From positions 1-33,315 of the forward strand of contig VEOW01000106.1 in the NCBI GenBank assembly GCA_012026785.1: 33,315 nt of DNA. Reading direction: 5' to 3'. Origin of the DNA: Chloroflexota bacterium (GTDB lineage: Bacteria; Chloroflexota; Limnocylindria; Limnocylindrales; CSP1-4). Position 1 is the stretch's first letter. Each line of letters begins with the position of its first letter. The position numbers were made by a program, and so were the translations under genes. Below the pieces are notes generated by a model that made no database searches, had not been told where the DNA came from, and saw only the letters and a list, made by a program, of their open reading frames with translations. Of the stretch, positions 21,556 to 31,195 are shown in pieces.

Positions 21556-22848
21556 GTGACGACCACCGAACCGACGGGCGCGCCCGCCGCCCCGGGCCAT
21601 GACGTGACCGACCTCGGCCTCGCCGCCGAGGGCCTGCGCCGGATCGAATGGGCCGAGCGGGAGATGCCCGTCCTGCGCTCGATCCGCGAGCGCTTCTCGC
21701 GCGAGCGCCCGCTCGACGGCGTGCGCATCGGGGCCTGCCTCCACGTGACGACCGAGACAGCCAATCTCATGCGGACCCTCCAGGCCGGCGGCGCGGCCGT
21801 CGCGCTCGCGGCCTCCAACCCGCTGTCGACCCAGGACGACGTCGCCGCGGCGCTCGTGGCCGAGTTCGGGATCCCTGTCCATGCCCGCCGCGGCGAGGAT
21901 CGAGACACCTACTACCGGCACCTCAACTCGGTGGCCGACACCCATCCGACGCTCACGATGGACGATGGCTGCGACCTCGTCTCGCTCCTCCACCAGGAGC
22001 GGGCTGGCCAGGTCGAGGAGGTGCTCGCCGGGACCGAGGAGACGACGACCGGCGTGATCCGCCTCCGGGCGATGGCCGCGGACGGTGCGCTCGGCTACCC
22101 GGTCATCGCCGTCAACGAGGCCCAGACCAAGCACCTCTTCGACAATCGCTACGGCACCGGCCAGTCGACGCTCGACGGCATCCTGCGGGCGACCAACCTG
22201 CTGATCGCCGGGCGAAACATCGTCGTCGCCGGCTACGGTTGGGTCGGCCGCGGCATCGCTGCCCGGATGGCCGGCCACGGCGGCCATGTCGCCGTCGTGG
22301 AGGTCGACCCGGTCCGGGCCCTCGAGGCGCTGATGGACGGCTACCAGGTCCTGACCCACACCCAGGCCGCGGCCTGGGGCGACCTGTTCATCACCGCCAC
22401 CGGCAACGTCAACGTCTTCCGGCGCGAGCACTTCGCCGCGATGAAGGACGGGGCGATCATGGCCAACTCCGGCCACTTCGACGCCGAGCTGGACCTCGTC
22501 GCGCTGCGCGAGATGGCCGAGGGTCACATCCGCGAGGTCCGCGACAACGTCCAGCAGTTCGACATCGGGGGTAAGCGGCTGAACCTCGTCGCCGAGGGCC
22601 GGCTCGTCAACCTCGGCGCCGCCGAGGGCCACCCGGCCGCGGTCATGGACATGAGCTTCGCCAACCAGGCGCTCGCGGCCGAGTACGTGGTGCAGCACGG
22701 CGCGAGCCTTGAGAAGCGTGTCTACGGCGTGCCGGAAGCGATCGACGCCGAGGTGGCGCGGCTCAAGCTGGCGGCGTTCGGCGTCGAGCTGGAGCCGATG
22801 ACACCGGAGCAGGCGGCCTACGTCGCGTCCTGGAGGCACGGCACATGA
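21556..22848 (+). CDS. ahcY: Adenosylhomocysteinase (SAH hydrolase)
   Basis: Splits S-adenosylhomocysteine into adenosine and homocysteine, removing the product inhibitor of SAM methyltransferases. The protein is 430 residues, close to the short (about 430 aa) form found in bacteria and archaea without the 40-residue insert. Motifs: [50 protein letters not shown], and the NAD-binding loop [16 protein letters not shown]. These are followed by [13 protein letters not shown] and [16 protein letters not shown] 21556 has a GGAGG ribosome-binding site; the frame upstream is only the shadow of the GNAT gene. It ends in an ATGA overlap with the S9 peptidase. Confidence 0.96.
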   Translation: MTTTEPTGAPAAPGHDVTDLGLAAEGLRRIEWAEREMPVLRSIRERFSRERPLDGVRIGACLHVTTETANLMRTLQAGGAAVALAASNPLSTQDDVAAALVAEFGIPVHARRGEDRDTYYRHLNSVADTHPTLTMDDGCDLVSLLHQERAGQVEEVLAGTEETTTGVIRLRAMAADGALGYPVIAVNEAQTKHLFDNRYGTGQSTLDGILRATNLLIAGRNIVVAGYGWVGRGIAARMAGHGGHVAVVEVDPVRALEALMDGYQVLTHTQAAAWGDLFITATGNVNVFRREHFAAMKDGAIMANSGHFDAELDLVALREMAEGHIREVRDNVQQFDIGGKRLNLVAEGRLVNLGAAEGHPAAVMDMSFANQALAAEYVVQHGASLEKRVYGVPEAIDAEVARLKLAAFGVELEPMTPEQAAYVASWRHGT

Positions 22849-24842
22849 GCGAGATTCGCGTCGCCCCCTACGGCGCCTGGGAATCGCCCTTTCCGGTCGA
22901 GCGGCTGACCGAGCAGGTCGTGTTCCTCATCGAACCCTACGCTGCCGACGGGGTCCGCTGGTGGCTCGAGGGCCGACCCGAGGAGGGCGGCCGGCAGGTC
23001 CTCGTTCGCCGCGAACCCGACGCCAACCTCGTCCGCCTGACGCCGGAGGGCTTCAACGCCCGCACCCGGGTCCACGAGTACGGCGGCGCGGCCGTCCTCG
23101 TCTCGGGCGACCTCGTGGTCGTCTCGGACTTCACCACCGGCCGGCTCAATCGAGTCGTTCGACCGGAGGTCCTCGAGCCCTTCACGCCCGAGTGCCAGTG
23201 GCGCTTTGCCGACGCGATCCACGACCCCGACCGCAACCGTCTGATCGCGGTCCGCGAGGACCACGAGCCCGACATCGTCGCCGCCCACGGCGAGTGGGTC
23301 AACGACCTCGTGGCGATCGACCTGGCGACGGGCGAGGTCAGCGTCCTCGCAGCGGGCTCCGACTTCTACGCCGCGCCGCGCCTCTCGCCCGACCGCACGA
23401 CCCTCGCCTGGCTGGAGTGGCATCACCCGAACATGCCGTGGGACGGCACCGAGCTGCGCCTCGCGACGATCGGCGGCGACGGCTCGCTCGTCGACCCGCG
23501 GACGATCGCCGGCAGTCGCAGCGACTGGATCAGCGAGCCCCGCTGGTCGCCCGACGGCGTGCTCCACTTCGCCGCCGAGCCGACCGGCTGGATGAACCTC
23601 TACCGCTGGGTCGACGGTCGAATCGAGCCGGTCGCGGTCCTCGACGCCGAGCTGGCCGGTCCAGACTGGCAGTTCGGCTACTCGAGCTACCAGTTCCTGC
23701 CCGACGGCACGATCCTCTCGATCGCCCGCTCCGACGGCCGCGACCGGCTGCTTCGGATCACGCCGCCGACCTCGCCCGGAGATGCCGGCGCCGTGGAGCC
23801 ATTCGACCTGCCCTACACCGAGATGTCCGCCCTGAGTCTCGATGGCTGGTCGGCCGTCTTCCGGGCGGTGGCGCCCGACCGGCCGACGATCGTCGCCGAG
23901 CTCGACGTTCGAACCGGGGCCGTCAGCGCCCTGCGCCACGCGACGCCGTTCACGCCCGATCCCGCCGACGTCTCGATCCCGCGTCACGTCGAGTTCCCGA
24001 CGACGGGCGGCGAGATCGCCCATGGCAACTTCTACCCGCCAACCAACCGCCGCTTCCGAGCGCCCGAGGGCGAGCTGCCGCCACTGATCGTGACCAGCCA
24101 CGGCGGCCCGACGTCGTGCGCCTTCTCGGGCTTCGCGACCGGCATCCAGCTCTTCACCAGCCGCGGCTACGCGGTGCTCGACGTCGACTACGGCGGGTCG
24201 ACGGGCTACGGCAAGGCCTACCGCAAGCGGCTCGAGGACCAGTGGGGCATCGTCGACGTGGACGACTGCGTCGCCGGCGCCCGTTGGCTGGCCGAGCAGG
24301 GCCTCGTCGACGGTTCCCGGCAGGCCATCCGAGGCGGCAGCGCGTCGGGCTTCACGACGTTGGCGGCGCTGGCCTTCACCGACCAGTTCGACGCGGGGAC
24401 GACGTACTACGGCCTGGGCGACCTGCGGGCCTTCGTGAAGGACACCCACAAGTTCGAATCGCGCTACCTGGAGTCGCTGATCGGGCCGTGGCCGGAGACG
24501 AAGCAGCGCTACCTCGACCGTTCGCCGAGCCTCCATGCCGACCGCGTCCGCGTGCCGGTGCTCGTGGAGCAGGGCGCGGAGGACCGGGTCGTGCCGCCCT
24601 CCGAGGCCGAGCGGATCGTCGACGCCCTGTTCGAGCGTCGCGTCCCGCACGCCTACATCCTGTTCCCCGGCGAGGACCACGGTTTCCGGTCGCGCGACGC
24701 GATCATCCGCTCGTTCAGTGCCGAGCTGTCGTTCTACGCCCAGGTCTTCGGCTTCACCCCGGCCGACGACATCGAGCCGCTCGCGATCCAATTCCTCGAC
24801 GAGTGGCGCGCCCGTCAGGCCGGGGAGCCGGCGACGGCCTGA
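22845..24842 (+). CDS. S9-family prolyl oligopeptidase-type peptidase
   Basis: Dipeptidyl/acylaminoacyl-peptidase-like serine hydrolase, 665 residues. There is no signal peptide. The N-terminal two thirds form a beta-propeller with repeated blades ([32 protein letters not shown]). The C-terminal alpha/beta-hydrolase domain has the nucleophile elbow [16 protein letters not shown], the acid residue in [14 protein letters not shown] and the catalytic His in [18 protein letters not shown] forms the oxyanion-hole region. It is coupled to ahcY by an ATGA overlap, though no direct pathway link is evident. Its last 89 bp overlap the 3' end of kynU on the other strand. Confidence 0.93.
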   Translation: MSEIRVAPYGAWESPFPVERLTEQVVFLIEPYAADGVRWWLEGRPEEGGRQVLVRREPDANLVRLTPEGFNARTRVHEYGGAAVLVSGDLVVVSDFTTGRLNRVVRPEVLEPFTPECQWRFADAIHDPDRNRLIAVREDHEPDIVAAHGEWVNDLVAIDLATGEVSVLAAGSDFYAAPRLSPDRTTLAWLEWHHPNMPWDGTELRLATIGGDGSLVDPRTIAGSRSDWISEPRWSPDGVLHFAAEPTGWMNLYRWVDGRIEPVAVLDAELAGPDWQFGYSSYQFLPDGTILSIARSDGRDRLLRITPPTSPGDAGAVEPFDLPYTEMSALSLDGWSAVFRAVAPDRPTIVAELDVRTGAVSALRHATPFTPDPADVSIPRHVEFPTTGGEIAHGNFYPPTNRRFRAPEGELPPLIVTSHGGPTSCAFSGFATGIQLFTSRGYAVLDVDYGGSTGYGKAYRKRLEDQWGIVDVDDCVAGARWLAEQGLVDGSRQAIRGGSASGFTTLAALAFTDQFDAGTTYYGLGDLRAFVKDTHKFESRYLESLIGPWPETKQRYLDRSPSLHADRVRVPVLVEQGAEDRVVPPSEAERIVDALFERRVPHAYILFPGEDHGFRSRDAIIRSFSAELSFYAQVFGFTPADDIEPLAIQFLDEWRARQAGEPATA

Positions 24843-26049
24843 CCGCGGCGGCCAACGCCGCTACGCCTCGGTGGACCTCCTCGAACGAGGTCGTCAGCGG
24901 TGACAGGCCGAAGCGCATGACGTCCGGCTCGCGGAAGTCGACGATGACGCCGCGGGCGACGCGCTCGGAGGTGAGACGGCGGCCGTCGGCATGGCGGATC
25001 GCCACGTGGGCGCCGCGGCGGTCGCTGTCGCGCGGCGACCCGAGCGTGCAGCCGAGCGGCGCGAGCCAGGCATCGAACAGCTCGATCGCGTACTCGGTCA
25101 GCGCCACGCCCTTCGCTCGGATCGCCGCGATGCCCGCCTCGGCCACGACCTCGATGCCTGCCTGGGCGCCCGTGAGGCCGAGGATCCCGGGCGTCCCCGT
25201 GAGCCAGCCACGGATCCGATCGGCCCGCTCGAACCGCGGCCCCATCTCGAACTGCTCGCGCTGCGCGAACCAGCCCTGGATCGGCGGCCGCAGCTCGTCC
25301 TGGAGCTCGCGCCGAACGTACAGGTAGGCCGGGGCGCCGGGACCGCCGTTCAGGTACTTGTAGGTGCAGCCGACGGCGAGATCGACGCCCCACCCCTCCA
25401 GCTCCACGGGCACCGAGCCGGCCGAATGCGACAGGTCCCAGAGCACGAGCGCGCCGGCCTCGCGGGCGAGATTCGTGATGGCCGGCGCGTCGGCGATCGC
25501 CGCCGAGCGGTAGTTGACGTGGGACAGGACGACGGACGCAAGGTTCGAATCGAGGACGGGCTCGAGGTCGGCGGCCGTTGGCCCGTCGACGGGGTCGGCG
25601 TCGAGCCAGCGGATCTCGAGGTCTCGCTCCCGTGCCAACCCCTCGACCACGTAGCGGTCGGTCGGGAACTCCGGCCGGGCGATCGCGATCGCGCGCCGGC
25701 CAGCCCGCGCCTCGAGCGCCGCCACCGCGAGCCGGTACAGGTTGACGGTCGTCGAATCGGTGACGGCGACCTCGGCGGGCCTTGCCCCGAGGACGCCTGC
25801 CGCGAGCAGATCGCCAACACGGAGCGGCATGTCCAACCAGCGGTCCCAGCCTCGGACCAGGTCGCTCGCCCACACGTCGCCGATGGTTCGGATCCGCTCG
25901 CGCGCCGCCTTCGTCGGCCGCCCGAGCGAGTTGCCGTCGAGGTAGACCAGCCCGGGCTCGGTCGGCGCGAACCGCTCGCGGAACCGCGCCAGCGGATCGT
26001 CCGCATCGAGCGCCCGCGCGCGGTCGATCCCCGAATCGGTCGTCGTCAC
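24754..26049 (-). CDS. kynU: Kynureninase
   Basis: PLP enzyme that cleaves kynurenine to anthranilate and alanine. Motifs: YLDGNSLGRPTKAARERI at the N-terminus, TDSTTVNLYRLAVAAL, LWDLSHSAGSVPVELEGW (PLP-binding Asp region), and GCTYKYLNGGPGAPAYLYV with the Schiff-base lysine. IQGWFAQREQFEMG and RRGAHVAIRH follow. I chose GTG at 26049 because TACGCT ends 6 nt upstream, and the ATG-based extension into 26280 lacks similarity. The last ~28 residues ([14 protein letters not shown]...) are the antisense of the S9 peptidase gene and look like read-through of an ancestral stop. The Rid-family gene lies 85 bp upstream in the same direction. Confidence 0.94.
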   Translation of the reverse strand: MTTTDSGIDRARALDADDPLARFRERFAPTEPGLVYLDGNSLGRPTKAARERIRTIGDVWASDLVRGWDRWLDMPLRVGDLLAAGVLGARPAEVAVTDSTTVNLYRLAVAALEARAGRRAIAIARPEFPTDRYVVEGLARERDLEIRWLDADPVDGPTAADLEPVLDSNLASVVLSHVNYRSAAIADAPAITNLAREAGALVLWDLSHSAGSVPVELEGWGVDLAVGCTYKYLNGGPGAPAYLYVRRELQDELRPPIQGWFAQREQFEMGPRFERADRIRGWLTGTPGILGLTGAQAGIEVVAEAGIAAIRAKGVALTEYAIELFDAWLAPLGCTLGSPRDSDRRGAHVAIRHADGRRLTSERVARGVIVDFREPDVMRFGLSPLTTSFEEVHRGVAALAAAVRPSPAPRPDGRATRRGIGSRAARCRRPG

Positions 26050-26055
26050 GAACGA

Positions 26056-26061
26056 AGCGTA
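26056..26061 (-). promoter_or_regulatory. Leaderless -10 element (TACGCT, - strand) for kynU
   Basis: On the - strand TACGCT ends 6 nt before the GTG start at 26049, with no ribosome-binding site. Confidence 0.45.
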
Positions 26062-26134
26062 GCCGCCCATTCGATGCAAGCAGGGCAGCGGCAGTCTTCC
26101 CCCTGCCGCCCCGGCCGCGCTCGACCAGGCCTGC

Positions 26135-26518
26135 TCAGGCGGAGACGATCGCGTCGGCCTCGATCTCGACCTTCCAGCGGTCATCGAGGAGAGCAGCGAC
26201 CACGACCATCGTCGACGCCGGGCGGATCTCTCCGAACAGCTCGCCGTGGACCCGCCCGACGGCCTCCCAGTCGACTGCATCGACGAGGTACGTCCGCGTT
26301 CGAACGACGTCCGCCAGCGAGGCGCCCGCTTCCTTCAGGGCCGCCTCGATGATCTCGAAGCAGCGTCTGGCCTGCGCGGCGGGGTCGGGATCGCACGACC
26401 CGTCGGGCCAGATCGGGGCCGTTCCGCCGACCTCCACGCGGTGCCCGGCCCGCACGGCGCGGCTGAAGCCGATGATCGGCTCGTATGGCGACCCCGACGA
26501 GATCCGTTGACGCCCCAT
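26135..26518 (-). CDS. RidA-family (YjgF/YER057c/UK114) protein
   Basis: A 127-residue member of the Rid superfamily. RidA itself hydrolyses reactive enamine/imine intermediates released by PLP enzymes. Motifs: SGSPYEPIIGFSRAVRAGHRV with VEVGGTAPI at the N-terminus, AQARRCFEIIEAALKEAGAS, and DVVRTRTYLVDAVDWEAVGRVHGELFGE. The C-terminal strand block is RPASTMVVVAALLDDRWKVEIEADA. The Arg of the RPAST motif, which binds the carboxylate in RidA, is present. The ATG has GGGAGG 6 nt upstream. Adjacent kynU is a PLP enzyme, so a housekeeping role for its intermediates is plausible but inferred. Confidence 0.92.
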   Translation of the reverse strand: MGRQRISSGSPYEPIIGFSRAVRAGHRVEVGGTAPIWPDGSCDPDPAAQARRCFEIIEAALKEAGASLADVVRTRTYLVDAVDWEAVGRVHGELFGEIRPASTMVVVAALLDDRWKVEIEADAIVSA

Positions 26519-26560
26519 CTCAGCCTCCCTGACTTGCGTCCTCGGCGCCTTGTGCCCACT

Positions 26561-26602
26561 GACGCCAGGATTCTGCTTGAAGTCAAATAGAAAGCTGGCG
26601 TC
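26561..26602. promoter_or_regulatory. 8-bp inverted repeat in the divergent Rid-gene/metK region
   Basis: GACGCCAG (26561-26568) and CTGGCGTC (26595-26602) are perfect reverse complements flanking a 26-nt AT-richer spacer. The spacer contains TTGACT on the - strand. The dyad lies midway between the two divergent start codons (26518 and 26660), where a shared operator would be expected. It could also fold as an RNA hairpin in either leader. Confidence 0.45.
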
Positions 26603-26628
26603 GAGGCCCCACCGCGCGAACCCGGTGC

Positions 26629-26634
26629 TACAGT
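26629..26634 (+). promoter_or_regulatory. -10-like element TACAGT for metK
   Basis: TACAGT ends 25 nt before the metK ATG at 26660. The short leader holds AGAGGG as a ribosome-binding site. I see no SAM riboswitch in so short a leader. Confidence 0.4.
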
Positions 26635-26659
26635 CCGCGAAGCTAGCCGCAGAGGGTCC

Positions 26660-27889
<1,230 letters not shown>

Positions 27890-27902
27890 GTGCCGCCGCG
27901 GC

Positions 27903-27908
27903 TAGGAT
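27903..27908 (+). promoter_or_regulatory. Leaderless -10 element (TAGGAT) for manC
   Basis: TAGGAT ends 9 nt before ATG 27918. No ribosome-binding site is present. Confidence 0.45.
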
Positions 27909-27917
27909 TCGCCTCGA

Positions 27918-28997
27918 ATGTATGCGGTGATCCTGGCCGGCGGGGGTGGGACGCGCCTGTGGCCGATGAGCCGGCCCGAGACGCCGAAGCCCTTCCTGCC
28001 TCTGCTCGGCCAGCGTTCGTTGCTCCAGCTGACGGTCGATCGGATCGTCGGCCATTCGGAGCTGCCGCTCGGCCACCTCGACGTCTGGGTCGTGACCGAC
28101 CGGCGATACGCCGGGCTGGTCCGCGAGCAGCTGCCCGAGACGCCGATCCTCATCGAGCCGGCGGGTCGCAACACCGCCGCCGCCGTCGCGCTCGCGACGC
28201 TGCGCATCGAGCGCGATCCCGACGAGGTCATGCTCGTCCTCGCGGCCGACCACCACATCGCCGACGCCTCGGCCTTCCGGCGGGCCCTCGCGGCCGCGGC
28301 GCGCGTGGCGGCCGGCGAGGCCGCCGGCCTCGGGGTCGAGGCGCCGCTCGTGACCCTCGGCGTCCGACCCGATCGTCCCTCGACCGACTACGGCTATCTC
28401 GTCCCGGAATCGCAGGCCCGGACGCGGGTCGAGAACGTCGAGACGGCCGTCCTGCGGGGCTTTGAAGAGAAGCCGACCCGCGATCGGGCGGGCGAGCTGC
28501 TAGGCGACCCCGGAACGTCCTGGAATGCCGGCGTCTTCGCCTGGCGGCGCTCGGCGATGCGGGACGCGCTCCACCGCTACACCGGGCTCGTGACGCTCCT
28601 CGACCCGGTCCGCGTCAGCGACACCGGCCTCGCGTCGGCCTACGACGTCCTGAAGCCACTGTCGGTCGATCGGGCGGTCCTCGAAGGGGCGGCGCGCGAT
28701 CACCGCGTGGCGATGGTCGTGCTCGGCGGCGGCTGGACCGACCTCGGCGGTTGGAGCGCGATCCTGGCCGCGATCGGCGCCCGCGGAAGCGGCCGCGTCG
28801 TGTCGCCCGGCGAGCCCGCCCACGCCGGCCAGGAGGATCTCATCGTGGAGCGGACCGAGGGGCGGCTCATCCTGTCGGAGGGTCCGCGGGACATCCAGTC
28901 CAGCTCGCCGGTCGCGCTCCTGGCCGGCGCCGCGGCGTCGCGGGCCGCGGTCGATACCCTGTTGGCACGGGTCACCGAATGGGAGCTGCGACGATGA
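27918..28997 (+). CDS. manC: Mannose-1-phosphate guanylyltransferase, single-domain form
   Basis: Forms GDP-mannose from mannose-1-phosphate and GTP. The nucleotidyltransferase signature is MYAVILAGGGGTRLWPMSRPE with TPKPFLPLLG. It continues with EPAGRNTAAAVALA, VLAADHHI, STDYGYLVPE, FEEKPT, SWNAGVFAWR and GGWTDLGGWSAI. At 359 residues it lacks the C-terminal phosphomannose-isomerase cupin found in bifunctional AlgA/ManC enzymes. A separate cupin gene lies 1.7 kb downstream. It is coupled to the following mutase by an ATGA overlap and probably starts a leaderless transcript. Confidence 0.94.
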   Translation: MYAVILAGGGGTRLWPMSRPETPKPFLPLLGQRSLLQLTVDRIVGHSELPLGHLDVWVVTDRRYAGLVREQLPETPILIEPAGRNTAAAVALATLRIERDPDEVMLVLAADHHIADASAFRRALAAAARVAAGEAAGLGVEAPLVTLGVRPDRPSTDYGYLVPESQARTRVENVETAVLRGFEEKPTRDRAGELLGDPGTSWNAGVFAWRRSAMRDALHRYTGLVTLLDPVRVSDTGLASAYDVLKPLSVDRAVLEGAARDHRVAMVVLGGGWTDLGGWSAILAAIGARGSGRVVSPGEPAHAGQEDLIVERTEGRLILSEGPRDIQSSSPVALLAGAAASRAAVDTLLARVTEWELRR

Positions 28998-30460
28998 CGA
29001 ACGACGCCCCGCCACAGGCCCAGATCGTCTTCGGGACCGACGGTTGGCGGGCACGGATCGCGGACGAGTTCACGTTCGACAACGTCCGGCGCTGCGCCGA
29101 CGGCGTGGCCCGGTACGTGCTCGGCAAGGGCGACCGCGAGAAGGGCGTCGTCGTCGCCTACGACCGCCGGTTCGCGTCGGAACACTTCGCGATGGCGGCC
29201 TCGGAGGTGCTGCTGGCACACGACATCCCGATCGCGTTCGCGGCCCACGCCGTGCCGACCCAGATGAGCAGCTACGAGGTCGTCGAGCGGGGCGCCGCGG
29301 CGGGCATCGTCATCACCGCCAGCCACAACCCGTGGACCGACAACGGCTTCAAGGTCAAGGCCCCGACGGGATCGGCGGGCGGGCCCGACATGCTCGAGGT
29401 CATCGAGGCCGCGATCGCCGCGGGCGAGCCGTTCGAGCGCCGGCCCTTTGCCGACGCCGAGGCCGCCGGGCTCGTCGAGCGGTTCGACCCCTTCCCGGGC
29501 TACGAGCGCTACGTTCGCCGGACGCTGGATCTCGACGCGTTGCGGGCGGCCGAGGTGAGCGTCCTGGTCGAGCCGATGTGGGGCGCCGGTGCCGGCTGGA
29601 TCAGCCGGCTGCTCCGCGGGGGCTCGATCCGGGTGACCGAGATCCACCAGGAGCGGAACCCGTACTTCGGCGGGGTCAACCCCGAGCCAATTCGACCGAA
29701 CGTCGATGAGGCCCTCGGGATCATCGCCCGGGACGGCCATGACCTGGGGCTGCTGCTCGACGGCGACGCCGACCGCGCGGGCGCGGCGGACGAGCGCGGC
29801 ACGTTCATCCACCAGCTCGAGGTCAGCGGGCTGCTGATGTACTACCTGGCCGAGCACCGCGGCCTGCGCCAGCCGGTCGTCATCTCCGTCAACAACACCT
29901 CGACCGCCGGCCACCTCGGGGAGAAGTACGGGATCGACGTCCACGAGACGTCGGTCGGCTTCAAGTACATCGGCCCGAAGATGATCGAGACGGGGGCGAT
30001 GATGGGCGCCGAGGAGAGCGGCGGCTACGGCTTCGGGATGCACCTGCCCGAGCGCGACGGGATCTACGCCGACCTGCTGCTGCTGGACCTGTTCCTGCGC
30101 GAGAAGGCGCGAGGCGTCTGGCCGGTGTCGCGAATCCTCGCCGAGTTCCACGAGCTCGCCGGGCCCTCGTATTACCGGCGGGTCGATGTCCATGTCGAGC
30201 GGGGGGCGTACGCCGAAACGAAGCGCCGGCTGCTCGAAGGCCTGGCCGAGACCCCGCCGTCCTCGCTCGACGGTCGGTCGGTGGCTCGAACGCAGGCGCT
30301 CGATACCAGGGATGGCTTCAAGTTCTTCGTGCCCGACGGATCGTGGCTGCTCATCCGTACGTCCGGGACCGAGCCGCTCGTCCGGGTCTACACCGAGGCG
30401 TCCTCGCCAGAGGCGCGGGACGCCCTCATCGCCGCCGGCGAACGGCTGGTGCGCGGATGA
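28994..30460 (+). CDS. Phosphomannomutase/phosphoglucomutase
   Basis: Alpha-D-phosphohexomutase of 488 residues that interconverts hexose-6- and hexose-1-phosphates. The start is IVFGTDGWRARIADEFTF. The phosphoserine loop is TASHNPWTDNGFKVKAP and the metal loop is LLDGDADRAGAAD. Sugar-binding ESGGYGFG (in GAEESGGYGF) and the C-terminal phosphate loop RTSGTEPLVRVYTEA complete the set. Between manC and the cupin isomerase it most likely makes mannose-1-phosphate, though family members often also use glucose. ATG 28994 overlaps the manC stop; the longer open frame upstream is a shadow of manC. Confidence 0.94.
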   Translation: MTNDAPPQAQIVFGTDGWRARIADEFTFDNVRRCADGVARYVLGKGDREKGVVVAYDRRFASEHFAMAASEVLLAHDIPIAFAAHAVPTQMSSYEVVERGAAAGIVITASHNPWTDNGFKVKAPTGSAGGPDMLEVIEAAIAAGEPFERRPFADAEAAGLVERFDPFPGYERYVRRTLDLDALRAAEVSVLVEPMWGAGAGWISRLLRGGSIRVTEIHQERNPYFGGVNPEPIRPNVDEALGIIARDGHDLGLLLDGDADRAGAADERGTFIHQLEVSGLLMYYLAEHRGLRQPVVISVNNTSTAGHLGEKYGIDVHETSVGFKYIGPKMIETGAMMGAEESGGYGFGMHLPERDGIYADLLLLDLFLREKARGVWPVSRILAEFHELAGPSYYRRVDVHVERGAYAETKRRLLEGLAETPPSSLDGRSVARTQALDTRDGFKFFVPDGSWLLIRTSGTEPLVRVYTEASSPEARDALIAAGERLVRG

Positions 30461-30485
30461 GCCAAGGCCGACGCTCGTGAGCCGA

Positions 30486-30515
30486 TCGGTCGCCGCATGC
30501 CCCTCGGTCGCCGCA
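30486..30515 (+). repeat. 12-bp direct repeat upstream of the cupin promoter
   Basis: TCGGTCGCCGCA occurs at 30486-30497 and 30504-30515, offset by 18 bp. The repeat lies just upstream of the -35-like TTGACG at 30520. An 18-bp step puts both copies on nearly the same face of the helix, as expected for an activator site. Confidence 0.5.
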
Positions 30516-30519
30516 GCCC

Positions 30520-30550
30520 TTGACGAGACACCATGCCTCGCTGGTATGAG
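30520..30550 (+). promoter_or_regulatory. Promoter (TTGACG ... TGGTATGAG) for the cupin gene
   Basis: TTGACG (30520-30525) and TATGAG (30545-30550) are separated by 19 bp. TG at 30542-30543 makes an extended -10. The wide spacing would make it weak without help. Transcription would start near 30557, directly before the GAATATTC repeats. Confidence 0.45.
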
Positions 30551-30553
30551 TGT

Positions 30554-30613
30554 CGCCAGAATATTCCCGCCAGCCCGAATATTCTCGCCAGCGCGCATGA
30601 ATATTCCTGCGAC
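30554..30613. promoter_or_regulatory. Triple palindromic iteron GAATATTC, likely operator cluster
   Basis: The 8-bp palindrome GAATATTC occurs at 30559-30566, 30577-30584 and 30599-30606 (steps of 18 and 22 bp). Base composition predicts about 0.05 copies in the whole window. The first two copies are followed by YCGCCAG and the third by CTGCGAC. CGCCAG occurs at 30554, 30568 and 30586. The cluster begins at the predicted transcription start and ends about 45 nt before the cupin start codon, so a protein bound here would repress or gate transcription. Confidence 0.65.
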
Positions 30614-30657
30614 GGTCATAGCCAGGGGACGGTGGGGCGCAGGCCAGGGGCACGAAG

Positions 30658-31065
30658 GTGGCTGACTTGCCGACGGGCGTCCCCCCGCCCCCGCGCGAAC
30701 ACGAGCTCCCCCGGCGTGTGGACAAGCCGTGGGGCGGCGAGCTGATCTGGGCCTGGACCGACCGCTATGTCGGCAAGATCCTGACGATCAAGGCCGGCAA
30801 GCGGCTCTCGCTCCAGTACCACGAGACCAAGGACGAGTGGATCCACGTCATCGATGGCCGGCTTCGGCTGACGCTGGAGAACGACGCGGGCGAGGTCGAG
30901 ATCAGGGAGCTCGCGCCAGGCGAGAGCGCCCATGTCCCGACCCGGAGGCAGCATCGCTACGAAGCGATCGAGCCCTGCCGCCTCATCGAGGTCTCGACCC
31001 CCGAGCTGGACGACGTCGTCCGCCTCGAGGACGACTACGGCCGCGAAGGCACCAGCGCTCCGTAG
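30658..31065 (+). CDS. Cupin phosphomannose isomerase (type II C-terminal domain as a separate gene)
   Basis: A 135-residue cupin. VDKPWGGELIWAW at the N-terminus is typical of mannose-6-phosphate isomerases of the AlgA/ManC C-terminal type. The first cupin motif is LSLQYHETKDEWIHVIDG and gives the His and Glu metal ligands. The second is GESAHVPTRRQHRYEAIEP, followed by IEVSTPELDDVVRLEDDYGR, which is strongly conserved in this family. It likely converts fructose-6-phosphate to mannose-6-phosphate for the upstream mutase and ManC. GTG 30658 has AGGGG 7 nt upstream. It is separated from the mutase by 197 bp containing its own promoter and operator-like repeats. Confidence 0.9.
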   Translation: MADLPTGVPPPPREHELPRRVDKPWGGELIWAWTDRYVGKILTIKAGKRLSLQYHETKDEWIHVIDGRLRLTLENDAGEVEIRELAPGESAHVPTRRQHRYEAIEPCRLIEVSTPELDDVVRLEDDYGREGTSAP

Positions 31066-31195
31066 CCAACCCTTCCGGGTGGCCCGGTCGGGCGATGCGG
31101 TGTAGGCTTGGGCTGCGACCGTCACGCCCGGTCGAAAGGTGCGGGACCGGACGGCGGCCGTCACTCGCCCCACTGGGGCCGGAGGGTCTGGCCAG

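Noticed and set aside
26569-26659. SAM riboswitch ahead of metK
   Set aside because: Only about 25 nt separate the -10-like TACAGT from the ATG, and no SAM aptamer motifs are visible.
30554-30613. GAATATTC cluster as a plasmid-type iteron origin or a CRISPR-like array
   Set aside because: There are only three units with unequal spacing, no replication initiator gene nearby, and a promoter is placed exactly in front. An operator fits better.
30533-30745. A 70-codon open frame over the GAATATTC repeats
   Set aside because: It overlaps the cupin gene in another frame, has poor codon composition and no ribosome-binding site. The repeats look regulatory, not coding.
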